The position numbers and the translations under genes were made by a program. A stretch of 64,000 nucleotides of DNA from Sphingorhabdus sp. M41 (GTDB lineage Bacteria; Pseudomonadota; Alphaproteobacteria; Sphingomonadales; Sphingomonadaceae): assembly GCF_001586275.1 (NCBI RefSeq), contig NZ_CP014545.1, forward strand, positions 1,638,501 to 1,702,500, read 5' to 3'. This document shows, piece after piece, positions 7,944-17,452 of this stretch; the stretch's first letter is position 1, and each line of letters starts with the position of its first letter. The notes beneath the pieces are model-generated. The model was not told the DNA's origin. It did no database searches and saw only the letters and a list, made by a program, of their open reading frames with translations.

Positions 7944-10447
7944 GCAGGCTCCAGTACAGCAAAGGGCCGGATTTCGGCGATATGCTTGTGCAGGTGACCT
8001 TCCGCACCGGCGACACGTTCCGCCCAGGGATCTTTCTGATGCACCGACTGGGCGAACAGAAAACGTTTCTGCAATTTTTTGCGGCCGGCCTCGTCTTCGA
8101 CAATGCGGCCCTTGATATAATCCATGCCAACCCTTTCAACCCACGGTGCCGTGCGATCTAGATAGCGCGCCTCTTCCCGGTAAAGCTGGATGAACGCGGC
8201 AATATACTCGAGCGCCTGCTCTTCGGTTTCAACCTTGCAGAGGAAATCAGTGCCGCGCAGATGGATCCCGCCATTGCCGCCAACGCTCAGTTCATAGCCG
8301 CTGTCGACACAGATGATCCCGAGATCCTTGATTGATGCCTCTGCACAATTTCGCGGACAGCCGGAGACGGCAATCTTGAATTTATGCGGCATCCAGCTGC
8401 CCCAGGTCATTTGCTCGGCTTTTATACCCAGTCCGGTCGAATCCTGCGTGCCGAAGCGGCACCATTCGCTGCCGACGCAGGTTTTGACCGTACGCAGCGC
8501 CTTGCCATATGCATGGCCCGACACCATTCCGGCGGCATTGAGATCGGCCCAGATCAAAGGCAGATCCTCTTTCTTGATTCCGAAAATATCCAGCCTTTGA
8601 CCGCCGGTGACCTTCACCAGACGCGCTTCATATTTGTCGGCTGCATCGGCAATCGCGCGCAACTCATTCGGTGTGGTGATTCCACCCCACATTCTGGGGA
8701 CGACCGAATAGGTACCGTCTTTCTGGATATTGGCATGCATCCGTTCATTGACGAACCGGCTTTGCGGGTCTTCCTCATGCTCGGTGGGCCAGGCGCACAG
8801 CAGATAATAGTTGAGCGCCGGACGGCAGGAGGCACAGCCGTCTGCCGTGGTCCAGTGCAGTTCCTGCATCACCTGCGGAATGGATTTCAGCTCTTTTTCG
8901 AGGATATTGCGCCGGACATCCTCATGCGTGAAACTGGTGCATTTGCACATCGGCGTTACCGTGCGTGCGCCACCATAATCATCTCCCAGCGAGAGGCTGA
9001 GCAGACTTTCGACCAGGCCGGTGCAGGAACCGCAACTGGCGGATGCCTTGCAACCGGCGCGAACGCTGTCGAGATCGCCGGCACCGCCATCGATGCAGGA
9101 AACCACCTGTCCCTTGGTAACGCCGTTGCAGCCGCAGATTTCTGCGTCGGGGGACAATGCTGCAACGGCGCTATCAGGGTCCAGCGTGGCCCCTCCTGAA
9201 GCAAAAGCCTGACCGAAGATAAGCGCTTCACGGATATCGGATATATCTTCCTGACGTTTCAGAAGATCGAAATACCAGCTGCCATCTGCTGTATCGCCGT
9301 ACAGCACGGCGCCAATCAGCTGGTTACCCTTCACCACCACCCGCTTGTAAACCCCGCGGGAAGCGTCGCGCATGACAATATCCTCGGTATCGTCGCCGCC
9401 TGAAAAATCACCGGCGGAGAACAGGTTGATCCCGGACACTTTCAGCTTGGTCGCGGTAACCGAACCGACATATCCGGAGGGATTGCTGGTCATGAAATCG
9501 GCCAGAGCACGGCACATTTCCCACAGTGGTGCGACCAGCCCGTAACAGGCACCGCGATGCTGCACGCATTCGCCGACCGCCAGGATCGCCGGATCGCTGG
9601 TTACCATATCGTCATCGACGACTATGCCGCGCTCGACTTCCAGTTCCGCCAATTTGGCGAGATTGATCGATGGCTTTATCCCGACCGCCATGACGACAAG
9701 GTCGGCGTCGATTTCGGTTCCGTCCTTAAGTTTCACGCCGGTGACATGGCTATCCCCCAATATTTCCGCAGTATCGGCCTGGGTGATGATGGTTTGCCCG
9801 CGCCGTTCCAGTTCGCTTCGCAACAGGAAACCTGCCGCTTCATCCAGCTGCCGCTCCATCAGGGTCGGCATGAGGTGCAGGACGGTAACCTGCATCCCGC
9901 GCAGCGACAGTCCATGAGCCGCTTCCAGACCCAGAAGTCCGCCACCGATGACAACGACATTTCCGCCTGCTTCTGCTGCGGTCAGCATCTTGTCGACATC
10001 ATCGAGATCGCGAAAGGTGATAACGCCCGGCAACTTGTGCCCCGGCACCGGAATGATGAACGGATCGGACCCCGTGGCAATCAGCAGCCGATCATAAGGC
10101 GTCACCCGACCCGAGGCACTGACCACCTCCTTGGCTTCGCGTTTGATTGCAATAATCGCATCGCCGCTGACCAATTCTATGCCATTGTCATCATACCAGC
10201 TTTGATCATTGATGATGATCTCTTCAAAGCTCTTGTCGCCCGCCAGGACCGGTGACAGCATGATCCGGTCGTAATTGACCCGGGGTTCGGCACCGAAGAT
10301 GGTGATGGCGTATCGGTCAGCATCGCGGCCGAGGATTTCCTCCACAGCACGACAGCCCGCCATGCCATTGCCGATGACAACAAGCCGTTCGCGGCCATGT
10401 CGGGAAGCATTTTCCTGCTGATCATCTATTATAACCGGTGCGTTCAT
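7940..10447 (-). CDS. nirB: Nitrite reductase (NAD(P)H) large subunit
   Basis: Six-electron reduction of nitrite to ammonium in the cytoplasm. Domain order is FAD/NAD-binding pyridine nucleotide oxidoreductase (starts VVIGNGMAGCR, about residues 20-330), BFD-like 2Fe-2S region (CGCNG ... CKASASCGSC, about 437-475), then the sulfite/nitrite reductase half with the siroheme-4Fe4S ligands C-x5-C (CVGSEWC) and C-x3-C (CPRNC). At 835 residues it is full length. It lies 16 bases after the porin gene and is coupled to nirD. Its siroheme requirement links it to cobA. Confidence 0.95.
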   Translation of the reverse strand: MNAPVIIDDQQENASRHGRERLVVIGNGMAGCRAVEEILGRDADRYAITIFGAEPRVNYDRIMLSPVLAGDKSFEEIIINDQSWYDDNGIELVSGDAIIAIKREAKEVVSASGRVTPYDRLLIATGSDPFIIPVPGHKLPGVITFRDLDDVDKMLTAAEAGGNVVVIGGGLLGLEAAHGLSLRGMQVTVLHLMPTLMERQLDEAAGFLLRSELERRGQTIITQADTAEILGDSHVTGVKLKDGTEIDADLVVMAVGIKPSINLAKLAELEVERGIVVDDDMVTSDPAILAVGECVQHRGACYGLVAPLWEMCRALADFMTSNPSGYVGSVTATKLKVSGINLFSAGDFSGGDDTEDIVMRDASRGVYKRVVVKGNQLIGAVLYGDTADGSWYFDLLKRQEDISDIREALIFGQAFASGGATLDPDSAVAALSPDAEICGCNGVTKGQVVSCIDGGAGDLDSVRAGCKASASCGSCTGLVESLLSLSLGDDYGGARTVTPMCKCTSFTHEDVRRNILEKELKSIPQVMQELHWTTADGCASCRPALNYYLLCAWPTEHEEDPQSRFVNERMHANIQKDGTYSVVPRMWGGITTPNELRAIADAADKYEARLVKVTGGQRLDIFGIKKEDLPLIWADLNAAGMVSGHAYGKALRTVKTCVGSEWCRFGTQDSTGLGIKAEQMTWGSWMPHKFKIAVSGCPRNCAEASIKDLGIICVDSGYELSVGGNGGIHLRGTDFLCKVETEEQALEYIAAFIQLYREEARYLDRTAPWVERVGMDYIKGRIVEDEAGRKKLQKRFLFAQSVHQKDPWAERVAGAEGHLHKHIAEIRPFAVLEPA

Positions 10448-10463
10448 TTACATATTCCAGTTG

Positions 10464-11696
10464 TTAAAAACCATATCCCAGCCGCAGCCAGAATTTCTCG
10501 GTATCGACGGCAAAACTGTCGGCATTGTAATTGGCGTATTTGAGGCCGACGCTGAAGATGCTGACTTTGAAATTGAGCGCCGCATCAAATTCCGTGCCGT
10601 ATTTTACGCTGCCGACATCGCTGCGAAAATCGTGATAGGCTGCGCTTGCGGTGATGCCGCCGAGCAGATTGACCTTCTTGCTGATGCTGACATATTTGTC
10701 TTCCAGACCCGCCGGTGGCGTGCTGAGAAACACATCCGCCCAGCCGTTGAACTTGTGCAATGTGGCAAGCGGGGTCTGGAATCGATTGCCTGCACCATCG
10801 CTGCCCAGGCTCTCGTAACCCAGCGTCAGGCCAAAGCCGGAAAAGGATGTGCCAATCGAACCGGCGATATAGTCGACCGAATAATTTCCGGGGTTGTCCT
10901 TATAGTCTTTTTGCACAGCATAGCTGCCGGCCAGATCCAGCGAGAGGCCCTCGGTCATCGGAAGTTTTGCCGTCGCACGCAGGCCATAGGTTGCGGAGGA
11001 ACTCAGCGAAACCGGTTGGCCTGCGTCGAAATCGAGCAGATAGGCAAAGCCCTTCAGATCGACCGGACCAGCTTTTATCCCGGCGCCCAAAAATATCAGA
11101 TCTCCGTCAAAAGCTTCGCGCGTGCCAGCATCGGCACCAAATATCGTGCGCTGGGATATTGCATATGTTGCTTCCAGCGTCAGCGGTTTCAGCGCCGTGA
11201 CCGATGCACTGACGGCGTCAAAAGTCTGTTCATTCTGCCGCCAGCCGACGCTGCCCACGAAACGCTGGTCGTCAATGTTAATCCGCTGGCGACCGACGGT
11301 AAGACTGCCCTTGTCCTTTTTGGCGAACTGGAGCTGAATGCGATTCAGTTCGATATTTTCCGGGTCGGCAACGACGGAAAAGGGTTCGATACCGTTGCCT
11401 GCATTTGTGTCATTATAGTCATTTATAATGCCCAGCGTCGCTTCACTCTCGACCAGAAATGAAAGCCCGATATCACTGGCCAGTTCGAGCCCGGCCCGTG
11501 TCCGCAATGTCAGGGAATCTGCGTTTATTACCGGCTGGTCAACATGCTCATAAGCAAGCCGTGCGTCGAAAATCGGGTCCAGTGTCAAACCTTCGGCAAC
11601 CACAACCGGATCGCCCGTCTTGGCCAGGGCAAAGGAAGGTGTCGCCAGCGCGGCTCCTGACAATGCTGCAATCAAAATGATATTTCTTTTTTTCAT
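10464..11696 (-). CDS. Outer-membrane beta-barrel porin (alginate-export-like), probably for nitrate uptake
   Basis: A clear signal peptide of about 25 residues ends in PSFALA, and the mature protein has repeated amphipathic strands and a C-terminal aromatic residue (LRLGYGF end), as in outer-membrane barrels. It resembles the alginate_exp family of porin-like proteins often found beside nitrate transporters in sphingomonads. It sits between the nitrate ABC transporter and nirB, with gaps of 47 and 16 bases. The inferred role is passage of nitrate or nitrite across the outer membrane; the specificity is not visible from sequence. Confidence 0.75.
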   Translation of the reverse strand: MKKRNIILIAALSGAALATPSFALAKTGDPVVVAEGLTLDPIFDARLAYEHVDQPVINADSLTLRTRAGLELASDIGLSFLVESEATLGIINDYNDTNAGNGIEPFSVVADPENIELNRIQLQFAKKDKGSLTVGRQRINIDDQRFVGSVGWRQNEQTFDAVSASVTALKPLTLEATYAISQRTIFGADAGTREAFDGDLIFLGAGIKAGPVDLKGFAYLLDFDAGQPVSLSSSATYGLRATAKLPMTEGLSLDLAGSYAVQKDYKDNPGNYSVDYIAGSIGTSFSGFGLTLGYESLGSDGAGNRFQTPLATLHKFNGWADVFLSTPPAGLEDKYVSISKKVNLLGGITASAAYHDFRSDVGSVKYGTEFDAALNFKVSIFSVGLKYANYNADSFAVDTEKFWLRLGYGF

Positions 11697-11743
11697 TTTT
11701 TTCCCCGTTAAAGATCTTCTCTCTTGCCGGGCATCCTCTCTGT

Positions 11744-13471
11744 TCAGGCCGCTTCTTGCTGCGTGCTCTTGTTCGGATTTCCATGTTCATATTCGGCGAG
11801 GAAGTGCAGGACTTCCTGCCGGTAGGCATAAAATTTCGGATGTTCGAGCAGCGCCTTGCGGTCGCGTGGTCGGGGCAGATCGACGTCGAGTATCTTGCCG
11901 ATTGTGGCCTGTGGACCGTTGGTCATCATCACCACCCGGTCGGCGAGCAATATCGCCTCATCAACATCATGGGTGACCATGATGGCAGTGACTTTCGTGC
12001 GGTTCCAAACCTCGATCAAGACATCCTGGAGATCCCAGCGGGTCAGACTGTCGAGCATCCCGAAGGGTTCATCGAGGAGCAGCAATTTGGGAGACAAGGC
12101 AAAGGCGCGCGCAATGCCAACTCTCTGGCGCATGCCGTTCGACATGTCGGCGGCCATCTTGTCCATCGCATCGCCAAGGCCGACACGATCGAGATAATAT
12201 TCGATGATGTCCTTGCGCTCCGAACGTGTGGTGTGCGGATAAACCCGCTCTACGCCGAGGGCGACATTCTGTCTGGCGGTGAGCCACGGCATTAATGAAG
12301 GTGCCTGGAAAACGACTGCCTTGTCGGGTCCGGCAACATCAATTTCCCGTCCGTCCAGAACAATCCCGCCGTCGCTAATCTCGTTCAGTCCGGCGGCCAT
12401 GGTCAGCACGGTGGATTTCCCGCAACCGGAATGGCCGATCAAAGAAATAAACTCGCCCTTGTCCATCAGGATATTGACGTCCTCGACCACCGTCAGCGGA
12501 CCTTTGGGTGTTGGGTAAATTTTCTTGAGCTTGAAAAATTCGAGATAGCGCGTCGTGATCGGGCTTTGGGCTGCATCCAGATAGGCCTGCGGCAAGGTCG
12601 CCTCCTTGCCTTCCTGCGTACCTGATAGATCCAGAGGCGTGATGTCCGGCAGGTTCGCGGTCTCGGACGCAACCGCTTTCTGATCGCTGCTCAATATGTC
12701 GAGATAGCCGACGATCGTATTGCGCAGAGTTTTATAGGCGGCATCTTCGTTCATTGCTTCGCGTTCACGGGGGCGTACGATATTGACATCGAATATCTTG
12801 CCGATGGTTGCCGAAGGCGCCGGCGTCAAAATGGCGACCCGATCGGCAAGCAACAAAGCTTCATCGACGTCATTGGTCACCAGAACTATCGTGCGCTTTT
12901 CATGTTTGCGGATGCGCTCGATCTCATCCTGCAATTTGGCCCGGGTCAAGGCATCGAGCGCCGACAGAGGCTCGTCCATCAGCAAAATTTCGGGCTCCAT
13001 CGCCAGAGCACGAGCGACTGCAACACGCTGCCGCATGCCTCCGGACAGCTGAGCAGGTTTGCGGTCCATGGCATGGTCCAGTCCAACCAGTTCGATCTTC
13101 TGCCGCACCAGCGCCGCACGCTCTTCCCTGGATTTGTTCTGATGAACCGCATCGACCGCCAGAGCGACATTGGCTTCAACGCTCAGCCAGGGAAATAGCG
13201 AATAGCTTTGAAAGACGAGGCCACGATCCTTGCCCGGACCTTTGCACGGCTTGCCCTTGACCAGCACTTCACCTGCATCGGCTTCGATCAGGCCGGCGAT
13301 ACAATTTATCAACGTGGTCTTGCCGGCGCCCGAAAAACCGAGAATGGCGATAAATTCGCCATCGGCGACATCAAGGTTGATATTGTCGAGTACATCGCTT
13401 CGGGTACCCGATCCGTCGACAAAGGACTTGCTGACATTTTTCAGGGACAGGATGGGAAGGGGGCTGGTCAT
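11744..13471 (-). CDS. Nitrate ABC transporter, two ATP-binding domains fused in one chain
   Basis: This 575-residue chain holds two complete ABC ATPase domains. Domain 1 has Walker A GFSGAGKTT, signature LSGGMRQRV and Walker B LLMDEP. Domain 2 has Walker A GHSGCGKST, signature MSNGMRQRV and Walker B LLLDEP. The altered second signature (SNG) matches the NrtD type. In cyanobacteria the two ATPases are separate proteins (NrtC and NrtD), and NrtC carries a substrate-binding-like tail. Here both nucleotide-binding domains are joined and that tail is absent. The gene lies 10 bases after the permease gene. Confidence 0.9.
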   Translation of the reverse strand: MTSPLPILSLKNVSKSFVDGSGTRSDVLDNINLDVADGEFIAILGFSGAGKTTLINCIAGLIEADAGEVLVKGKPCKGPGKDRGLVFQSYSLFPWLSVEANVALAVDAVHQNKSREERAALVRQKIELVGLDHAMDRKPAQLSGGMRQRVAVARALAMEPEILLMDEPLSALDALTRAKLQDEIERIRKHEKRTIVLVTNDVDEALLLADRVAILTPAPSATIGKIFDVNIVRPREREAMNEDAAYKTLRNTIVGYLDILSSDQKAVASETANLPDITPLDLSGTQEGKEATLPQAYLDAAQSPITTRYLEFFKLKKIYPTPKGPLTVVEDVNILMDKGEFISLIGHSGCGKSTVLTMAAGLNEISDGGIVLDGREIDVAGPDKAVVFQAPSLMPWLTARQNVALGVERVYPHTTRSERKDIIEYYLDRVGLGDAMDKMAADMSNGMRQRVGIARAFALSPKLLLLDEPFGMLDSLTRWDLQDVLIEVWNRTKVTAIMVTHDVDEAILLADRVVMMTNGPQATIGKILDVDLPRPRDRKALLEHPKFYAYRQEVLHFLAEYEHGNPNKSTQQEAA

Positions 13472-13481
13472 ATATTCTTCC

Positions 13482-14540
13482 TCAAACGGTACGATTGCGG
13501 CTGGCGAAATTTTGCAGCAGCATCATGATCCGGTCGAGCAAGAAGCCGATCAGGCCGATAACGATGACTGCGAACATGATCCTTGCGAGCGACTGGCTGG
13601 ATCCATTCTGGAATTCATCCCAGACAAATTTTCCCAGACCCGGGTTTTGGGCGAGCATTTCAGCAGCGATGAGAACCATCCAGCCGACCCCCAGTGACAG
13701 TCGCATTCCGGTAAAAATATAGGGGAGGGCGGATGGCAGGACCAAGCGAGTAAGTTTGGCGAACCAGCCAAGGCGGAGGACTTTGCCGACGTTGAGCAGA
13801 TCCTTGTCGATCGATGCCGCCCCGATCGCGGTGTTGATGAGCGTTGACCAGAGCGAGCAAAGCATCACAACGATAGCGGAGATTACGAAGCTTTTTGGCA
13901 GGCTGGGGTCGGGGTCGGTCATGGTGGCCGAAATCACCATGGTGACTATTGGCAACCATGCCAGCGGGCTGACCGGTTTCATGATCTGCACGATTGGATT
14001 GATCGCGGCATTGAATGTTTTCGAAAGGCCGCAGATCAGGCCGAGCGGCACAGCGATAATTGTGGCGAGGAAAAACCCCAAAGCCACGGTCGCCAGAGAG
14101 GTCCAGATCTGGTCCAGAAACGTCGGAGGACCGCTATATTGAAAATCCCGCGTCGCTTCGCCATTGGCTGCGGCAGCAGCGTTGCTGGCGTCCTGCGCTG
14201 CATAAAATTCCGCTTCCCGGTCTTGTGCGGCGGACCATTCATCAAAAAGAGCAAGGCCCTGGGCGGAGACTTCAACCGGTCCCGGCAGACTGCCGAGTGA
14301 CGTGTCCACTTGTGGAGCAAGCACTGCCCATAAAGCTAGAAAAGCCAATATCCCAATAATCGGCGCCGCCAGGCTCTTTAGCCAATTGGCGATTTTTTTG
14401 GGATCAATTGGCCAGCTTTTGGCAGTCAGAGGGTTGGCCTTTACCGGCTTGACCGAAAGATCAGCGCCGTCACCTGGCTTTTCTGCTGTGGACTCACTGC
14501 CGCTCTGGCTGTGGATTTTGTCTACAATGACGGTCGCCAT
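13482..14540 (-). CDS. nrtB: Nitrate ABC transporter permease
   Basis: Membrane subunit of the nitrate importer. It has an N-terminal cytoplasmic stretch of about 60 residues, a first membrane segment near IIGILAFLALWAVL, a periplasmic insert rich in Ala, Glu and Asp, and a C-terminal five-helix permease core with the ABC coupling loop. I place the start at ATG 14540, which has AAAGGA eight bases ahead. An in-frame ATG at 14561 lacks such a site. Together with the binding protein and the double ATPase it makes a complete transporter. Confidence 0.9.
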   Translation of the reverse strand: MATVIVDKIHSQSGSESTAEKPGDGADLSVKPVKANPLTAKSWPIDPKKIANWLKSLAAPIIGILAFLALWAVLAPQVDTSLGSLPGPVEVSAQGLALFDEWSAAQDREAEFYAAQDASNAAAAANGEATRDFQYSGPPTFLDQIWTSLATVALGFFLATIIAVPLGLICGLSKTFNAAINPIVQIMKPVSPLAWLPIVTMVISATMTDPDPSLPKSFVISAIVVMLCSLWSTLINTAIGAASIDKDLLNVGKVLRLGWFAKLTRLVLPSALPYIFTGMRLSLGVGWMVLIAAEMLAQNPGLGKFVWDEFQNGSSQSLARIMFAVIVIGLIGFLLDRIMMLLQNFASRNRTV

Positions 14541-14568
14541 GTCTTTGTTTCCTTTATTCATCAGAAGC

Positions 14569-15981
14569 TTAATTGACGCCCGAAGCGGTCACTCGCTGAC
14601 CCTTTTTCAAACCGATCGGGAATTTCGCGAGATAGGCATTGGGCGTTTTTCCGTCGTAGGTGAGGCCATCGATAAAGCCGGATTGTTCGCTTTTGAAACC
14701 GTCGGTTTCCGGTATACTGTCGGCAGGGATAGCTCCCCCATCTGCCAGTTTTTTCGCAGCGGCGAGATATAGGTCCGGCCGATAAACCGCTTTCGCTGTA
14801 TCGAAATACCATTGATCGGTCTGGTCTTCGGCAATCTGTCCCCAGCGCCGCATCTGGGTGAGGTACCAGATTGCGTCGGAGTAAAAGGGGTAGCCGGCAT
14901 AATCGTTGAAGAAGATGTTGAAATCGGGAGCCGCTCGCGTGTCGCCAGATTCAAAGGTGAACTGACCGGTCATCGAAGCCCCGATCACCGCCTCGTCCGC
15001 GCCGACATAATTGGATCGTGCCAGAATTTTAACGGCTTCCGCACGGTTCTTGCCGCCATCAATGTCCAGCCATTGCTGTGCCTTGATAATGGCCCGAAGC
15101 ATGGCGGCGGTGGTCGCGGGATATTTCTCGGCGAAATCCTTGCGCAGCCCGAGGACTTTTTCCGGGTTCTTTTTCCAGATTTCATCGTCGGTAATTACCG
15201 GAACGCCGATCTTCTTCTGCACGGCTGCCTGGTTCCAGGGCTCGCCCACACAATAGCCGTCAATCGTGCCAGCTTCCATCGTCGCCGGCATTTGCGGCGG
15301 GGGCGTGACAGACAAGGCGGCCTCTGCACCAACCGTTCCGGCAACATCGCCCGGCGTGTAGTAGCCGGGCTCAACTCCGCCCGCTGCCAGCCAGTAGCGC
15401 AATTCGTAATTATGCGTGGAAACCGGGAAAACCATGCCCATTTTAAACTGTTTTCCTTGCGCCTTATAGCCTGCAATGACCGGCTTCAGGACCGAAGCGC
15501 TGATCGGATGCTGCGGCTTGCCGTCGGCGTTTTTCTTGAGGCCCGGCTCGATCTGCGCCCATACCTTGTTCGACAGGGTGATCGCATTGCCATTGAGGTC
15601 GAGAGAGAGAGGAGCGATCAGGTCAGCCTTGGTGCCATAGCCAATGGTCGCGGCCAGCGGTTGACCCGCCAGCATGTGCGCGCCGTCGAGCTGCCCCCCG
15701 ATGACGCCGTCGAGCAGCACTTTCCAGTTTGCCTGAGGTTCGAGGGTAACATTCAGACCTTCTTCCGCGAAAAAGCCTTTTTCCTTGGCGATTGCCAGCG
15801 GTGCCATGTCCGTCAGTTTGATGAAGCCGAGCTTCAGGGATGGTTTTTCAATGGCGCCGTCGACGGTGGCGGGCTTTACCGTCTCGCCGCTGTTGGACGA
15901 GCTGTCACCGCCGCTTCCGCAAGCCGACAAAGACACTGCACATACAGCCATGAGAAGAAAGTTGCGGCGGTTCGATTTCAT
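14569..15981 (-). CDS. nrtA: Nitrate ABC transporter substrate-binding lipoprotein
   Basis: Periplasmic nitrate-binding protein of the NrtA/CmpA family. The signal sequence has NRRNFL, a twin-arginine-like start, and a lipobox LSAC with C21 as the likely lipid-anchored residue, followed by a Gly/Ser/Asn linker. The mature domain shares its fold with the downstream-encoded cytoplasmic NasS. A GGGA ribosome site stands eight bases before ATG 15981. It is the first gene of the nrt-porin-nirBD-nasA-cobA run, directly behind the predicted NasT-controlled terminator. Confidence 0.92.
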   Translation of the reverse strand: MKSNRRNFLLMAVCAVSLSACGSGGDSSSNSGETVKPATVDGAIEKPSLKLGFIKLTDMAPLAIAKEKGFFAEEGLNVTLEPQANWKVLLDGVIGGQLDGAHMLAGQPLAATIGYGTKADLIAPLSLDLNGNAITLSNKVWAQIEPGLKKNADGKPQHPISASVLKPVIAGYKAQGKQFKMGMVFPVSTHNYELRYWLAAGGVEPGYYTPGDVAGTVGAEAALSVTPPPQMPATMEAGTIDGYCVGEPWNQAAVQKKIGVPVITDDEIWKKNPEKVLGLRKDFAEKYPATTAAMLRAIIKAQQWLDIDGGKNRAEAVKILARSNYVGADEAVIGASMTGQFTFESGDTRAAPDFNIFFNDYAGYPFYSDAIWYLTQMRRWGQIAEDQTDQWYFDTAKAVYRPDLYLAAAKKLADGGAIPADSIPETDGFKSEQSGFIDGLTYDGKTPNAYLAKFPIGLKKGQRVTASGVN

Positions 15982-16033
15982 TGCTCATTCCCTTTTTTTT
16001 AACACGGCGACAGGAAAGAACGACACAAGACGC

Positions 16034-16078
16034 AAAAAAACCGCCTCAAGCGGCAGTCGGTTAGACTGGCTCGGGCGG
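16034..16078 (-). terminator. Leader terminator ahead of nrtA
   Basis: Read on the minus strand, CCGCC (16078-16074) pairs with GGCGG (16045-16041). Inside it CAGTC and GACTG form a second stem with loop TAACC. The hairpin is followed by seven T (16040-16034), ending about 50 bases before the nrtA start. A shorter alternative hairpin (CCGC-TTGAG-GCGG) ends at the same T run. Its position between nasS and nrtA, after an ANTAR-type hairpin, suggests it is the terminator that NasT overrides. Confidence 0.8.
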
Positions 16079-16116
16079 CGACATTGCCTATTCGATTATA
16101 TATCGTTCTACCTTGT

Positions 16117-16171
16117 GCTTGCCCCCCATTGGACAAACCGGTAATTTGGATACGGGGTTAACTTTTCCCGT
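16117..16171 (-). promoter_or_regulatory. Candidate NasT (ANTAR) target RNA, two tandem hairpins
   Basis: Minus strand. The second hairpin (16138-16117) has stem GTTTGTCC / GGGCAAGC (eight pairs, two of them G-U) and a six-base loop AATGGG with A at loop position 1 and G at 4, the hallmark of ANTAR-protein targets. Upstream, 16171-16152 can pair as ACGGG / CCCGT around a 10-base loop that contains AAAGTT (also A1, G4), but the stem does not close to a hexaloop. A 13-base linker separates them. The terminator hairpin starts about 38 bases downstream, as expected for NasT antitermination. Confidence 0.7.
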
Positions 16172-16234
16172 TGCGAATCAAATAACATTGGGACCGTGAA
16201 AAAAGCAAGTGGAAATATTGCGCTGCAGCAATTT

Positions 16235-17452
16235 TCAAGCTTTTGGTAAGGCCTCCAGATATTTTTGAACTTCCGTCGGATCAAAAACACGGCCATCAAA
16301 AAAGGGGTTCGCCCCAAGCGTGAGGCGGCCCTGCGTCGAACCCACCGGCATATTTCGAGTGACGCTGCCCTCAAGTTTTGCGTTGGCGCCCGGCATCGGG
16401 GTGTCCAGTCCTTTTAGTGCCGTCCGGTAGACATTGGGACGAAAAACCTGTTCCGCGCGCAACTGATCCTCCGCACTATATTGCAAATGATCCCAGCGTA
16501 CCATTTGCGAATAAAGCCAGGCTGCCTGACTGATCCACGGGAAGTTGGCCGCTTCGCGATACTGGAACATGAAGTCCGGAACATCGACTGGCTGGGCACC
16601 GGCAGTGAACATGATCCGGTCTGATATCGCGCGGTTGATCAGCTTTGCCGAGCCGTCGAGATATTCAGCGCGCGCCAGTATATTGGCATTGGCGTCCCAA
16701 TTTTCCGGATCGATGAAATGTTTCGCGGCAAAATGAAGCGCGCGCACCAGCCGTTCGATTTTTTCCCGATCATCATCCAATCTTGCGGTCGGCATTGCGA
16801 GTACTTTTTCGACTCCCCTGCGCCAAATCTGTGCGGTGACCAGAACAATGCGACCTACTCCACGCTCCACGGCGACGCTGTTCCATGGCTCGCCGACACA
16901 AATTCCGTCCACCTCTTCACTGGCCAGGGCATCTGCCGCAAAAGGTGGCGCGATCGTGACGATGTCGATATCTCTGTCAGGAGCAATTCCACATTGGGCG
17001 AGCCAATAGCGCAACTTGTAATTATGTCCGGAATAGCGATGAACAACCCCGAACCGGACCCGGCTTCCCGCCTTCGCGCGCTCGGAAATTTCGGCCTTTA
17101 ACTTGTTGCCAACCGCAATGGGATCCCCCAGCATGCCAACTGGCGCGACGATATCGGCCAATTTGTGGGACATTGTGATTGCGTTGCCGTTGAGCCCCAG
17201 AATGAACGGCACCGACAGCGCCTTTGCTGGCCGGCCCCGGCCCAAAGTAGTCGCGATGGCGAGCGGAGCCAGCAAATGCGCGGCATCGGTGTGGCCATAG
17301 AGCAATCTGTCCAGAACCGAAGCCCAGCTGACATCCTTGATGAAATTCAGATTCAGGCCTTGTTCTTCGGCAAAGCCATGCTCCTGTGCCAAAATTGGCA
17401 AGGCAGCGTCGACCAGTGGCAGAAAACCGATATTCATTTGATCCAAAGTCAC
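16235..17452 (-). CDS. nasS: Nitrate sensor NasS (cytoplasmic NrtA-like protein)
   Basis: A nitrate/nitrite-binding protein of the NrtA/CmpA fold with no signal peptide, so it should stay in the cytoplasm. In known NasS/NasT systems NasS holds NasT inactive until nitrate binds. The body (LLAPLAIATTLG, GLNGNAITMSHKL, CVGEPWN) parallels the secreted NrtA encoded downstream. The likely start is GTG 17452, overlapping the nasT stop as GTGA; ATG 17437 is an alternative. At 405 residues the length is typical. Confidence 0.9.
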   Translation of the reverse strand: MTLDQMNIGFLPLVDAALPILAQEHGFAEEQGLNLNFIKDVSWASVLDRLLYGHTDAAHLLAPLAIATTLGRGRPAKALSVPFILGLNGNAITMSHKLADIVAPVGMLGDPIAVGNKLKAEISERAKAGSRVRFGVVHRYSGHNYKLRYWLAQCGIAPDRDIDIVTIAPPFAADALASEEVDGICVGEPWNSVAVERGVGRIVLVTAQIWRRGVEKVLAMPTARLDDDREKIERLVRALHFAAKHFIDPENWDANANILARAEYLDGSAKLINRAISDRIMFTAGAQPVDVPDFMFQYREAANFPWISQAAWLYSQMVRWDHLQYSAEDQLRAEQVFRPNVYRTALKGLDTPMPGANAKLEGSVTRNMPVGSTQGRLTLGANPFFDGRVFDPTEVQKYLEALPKA

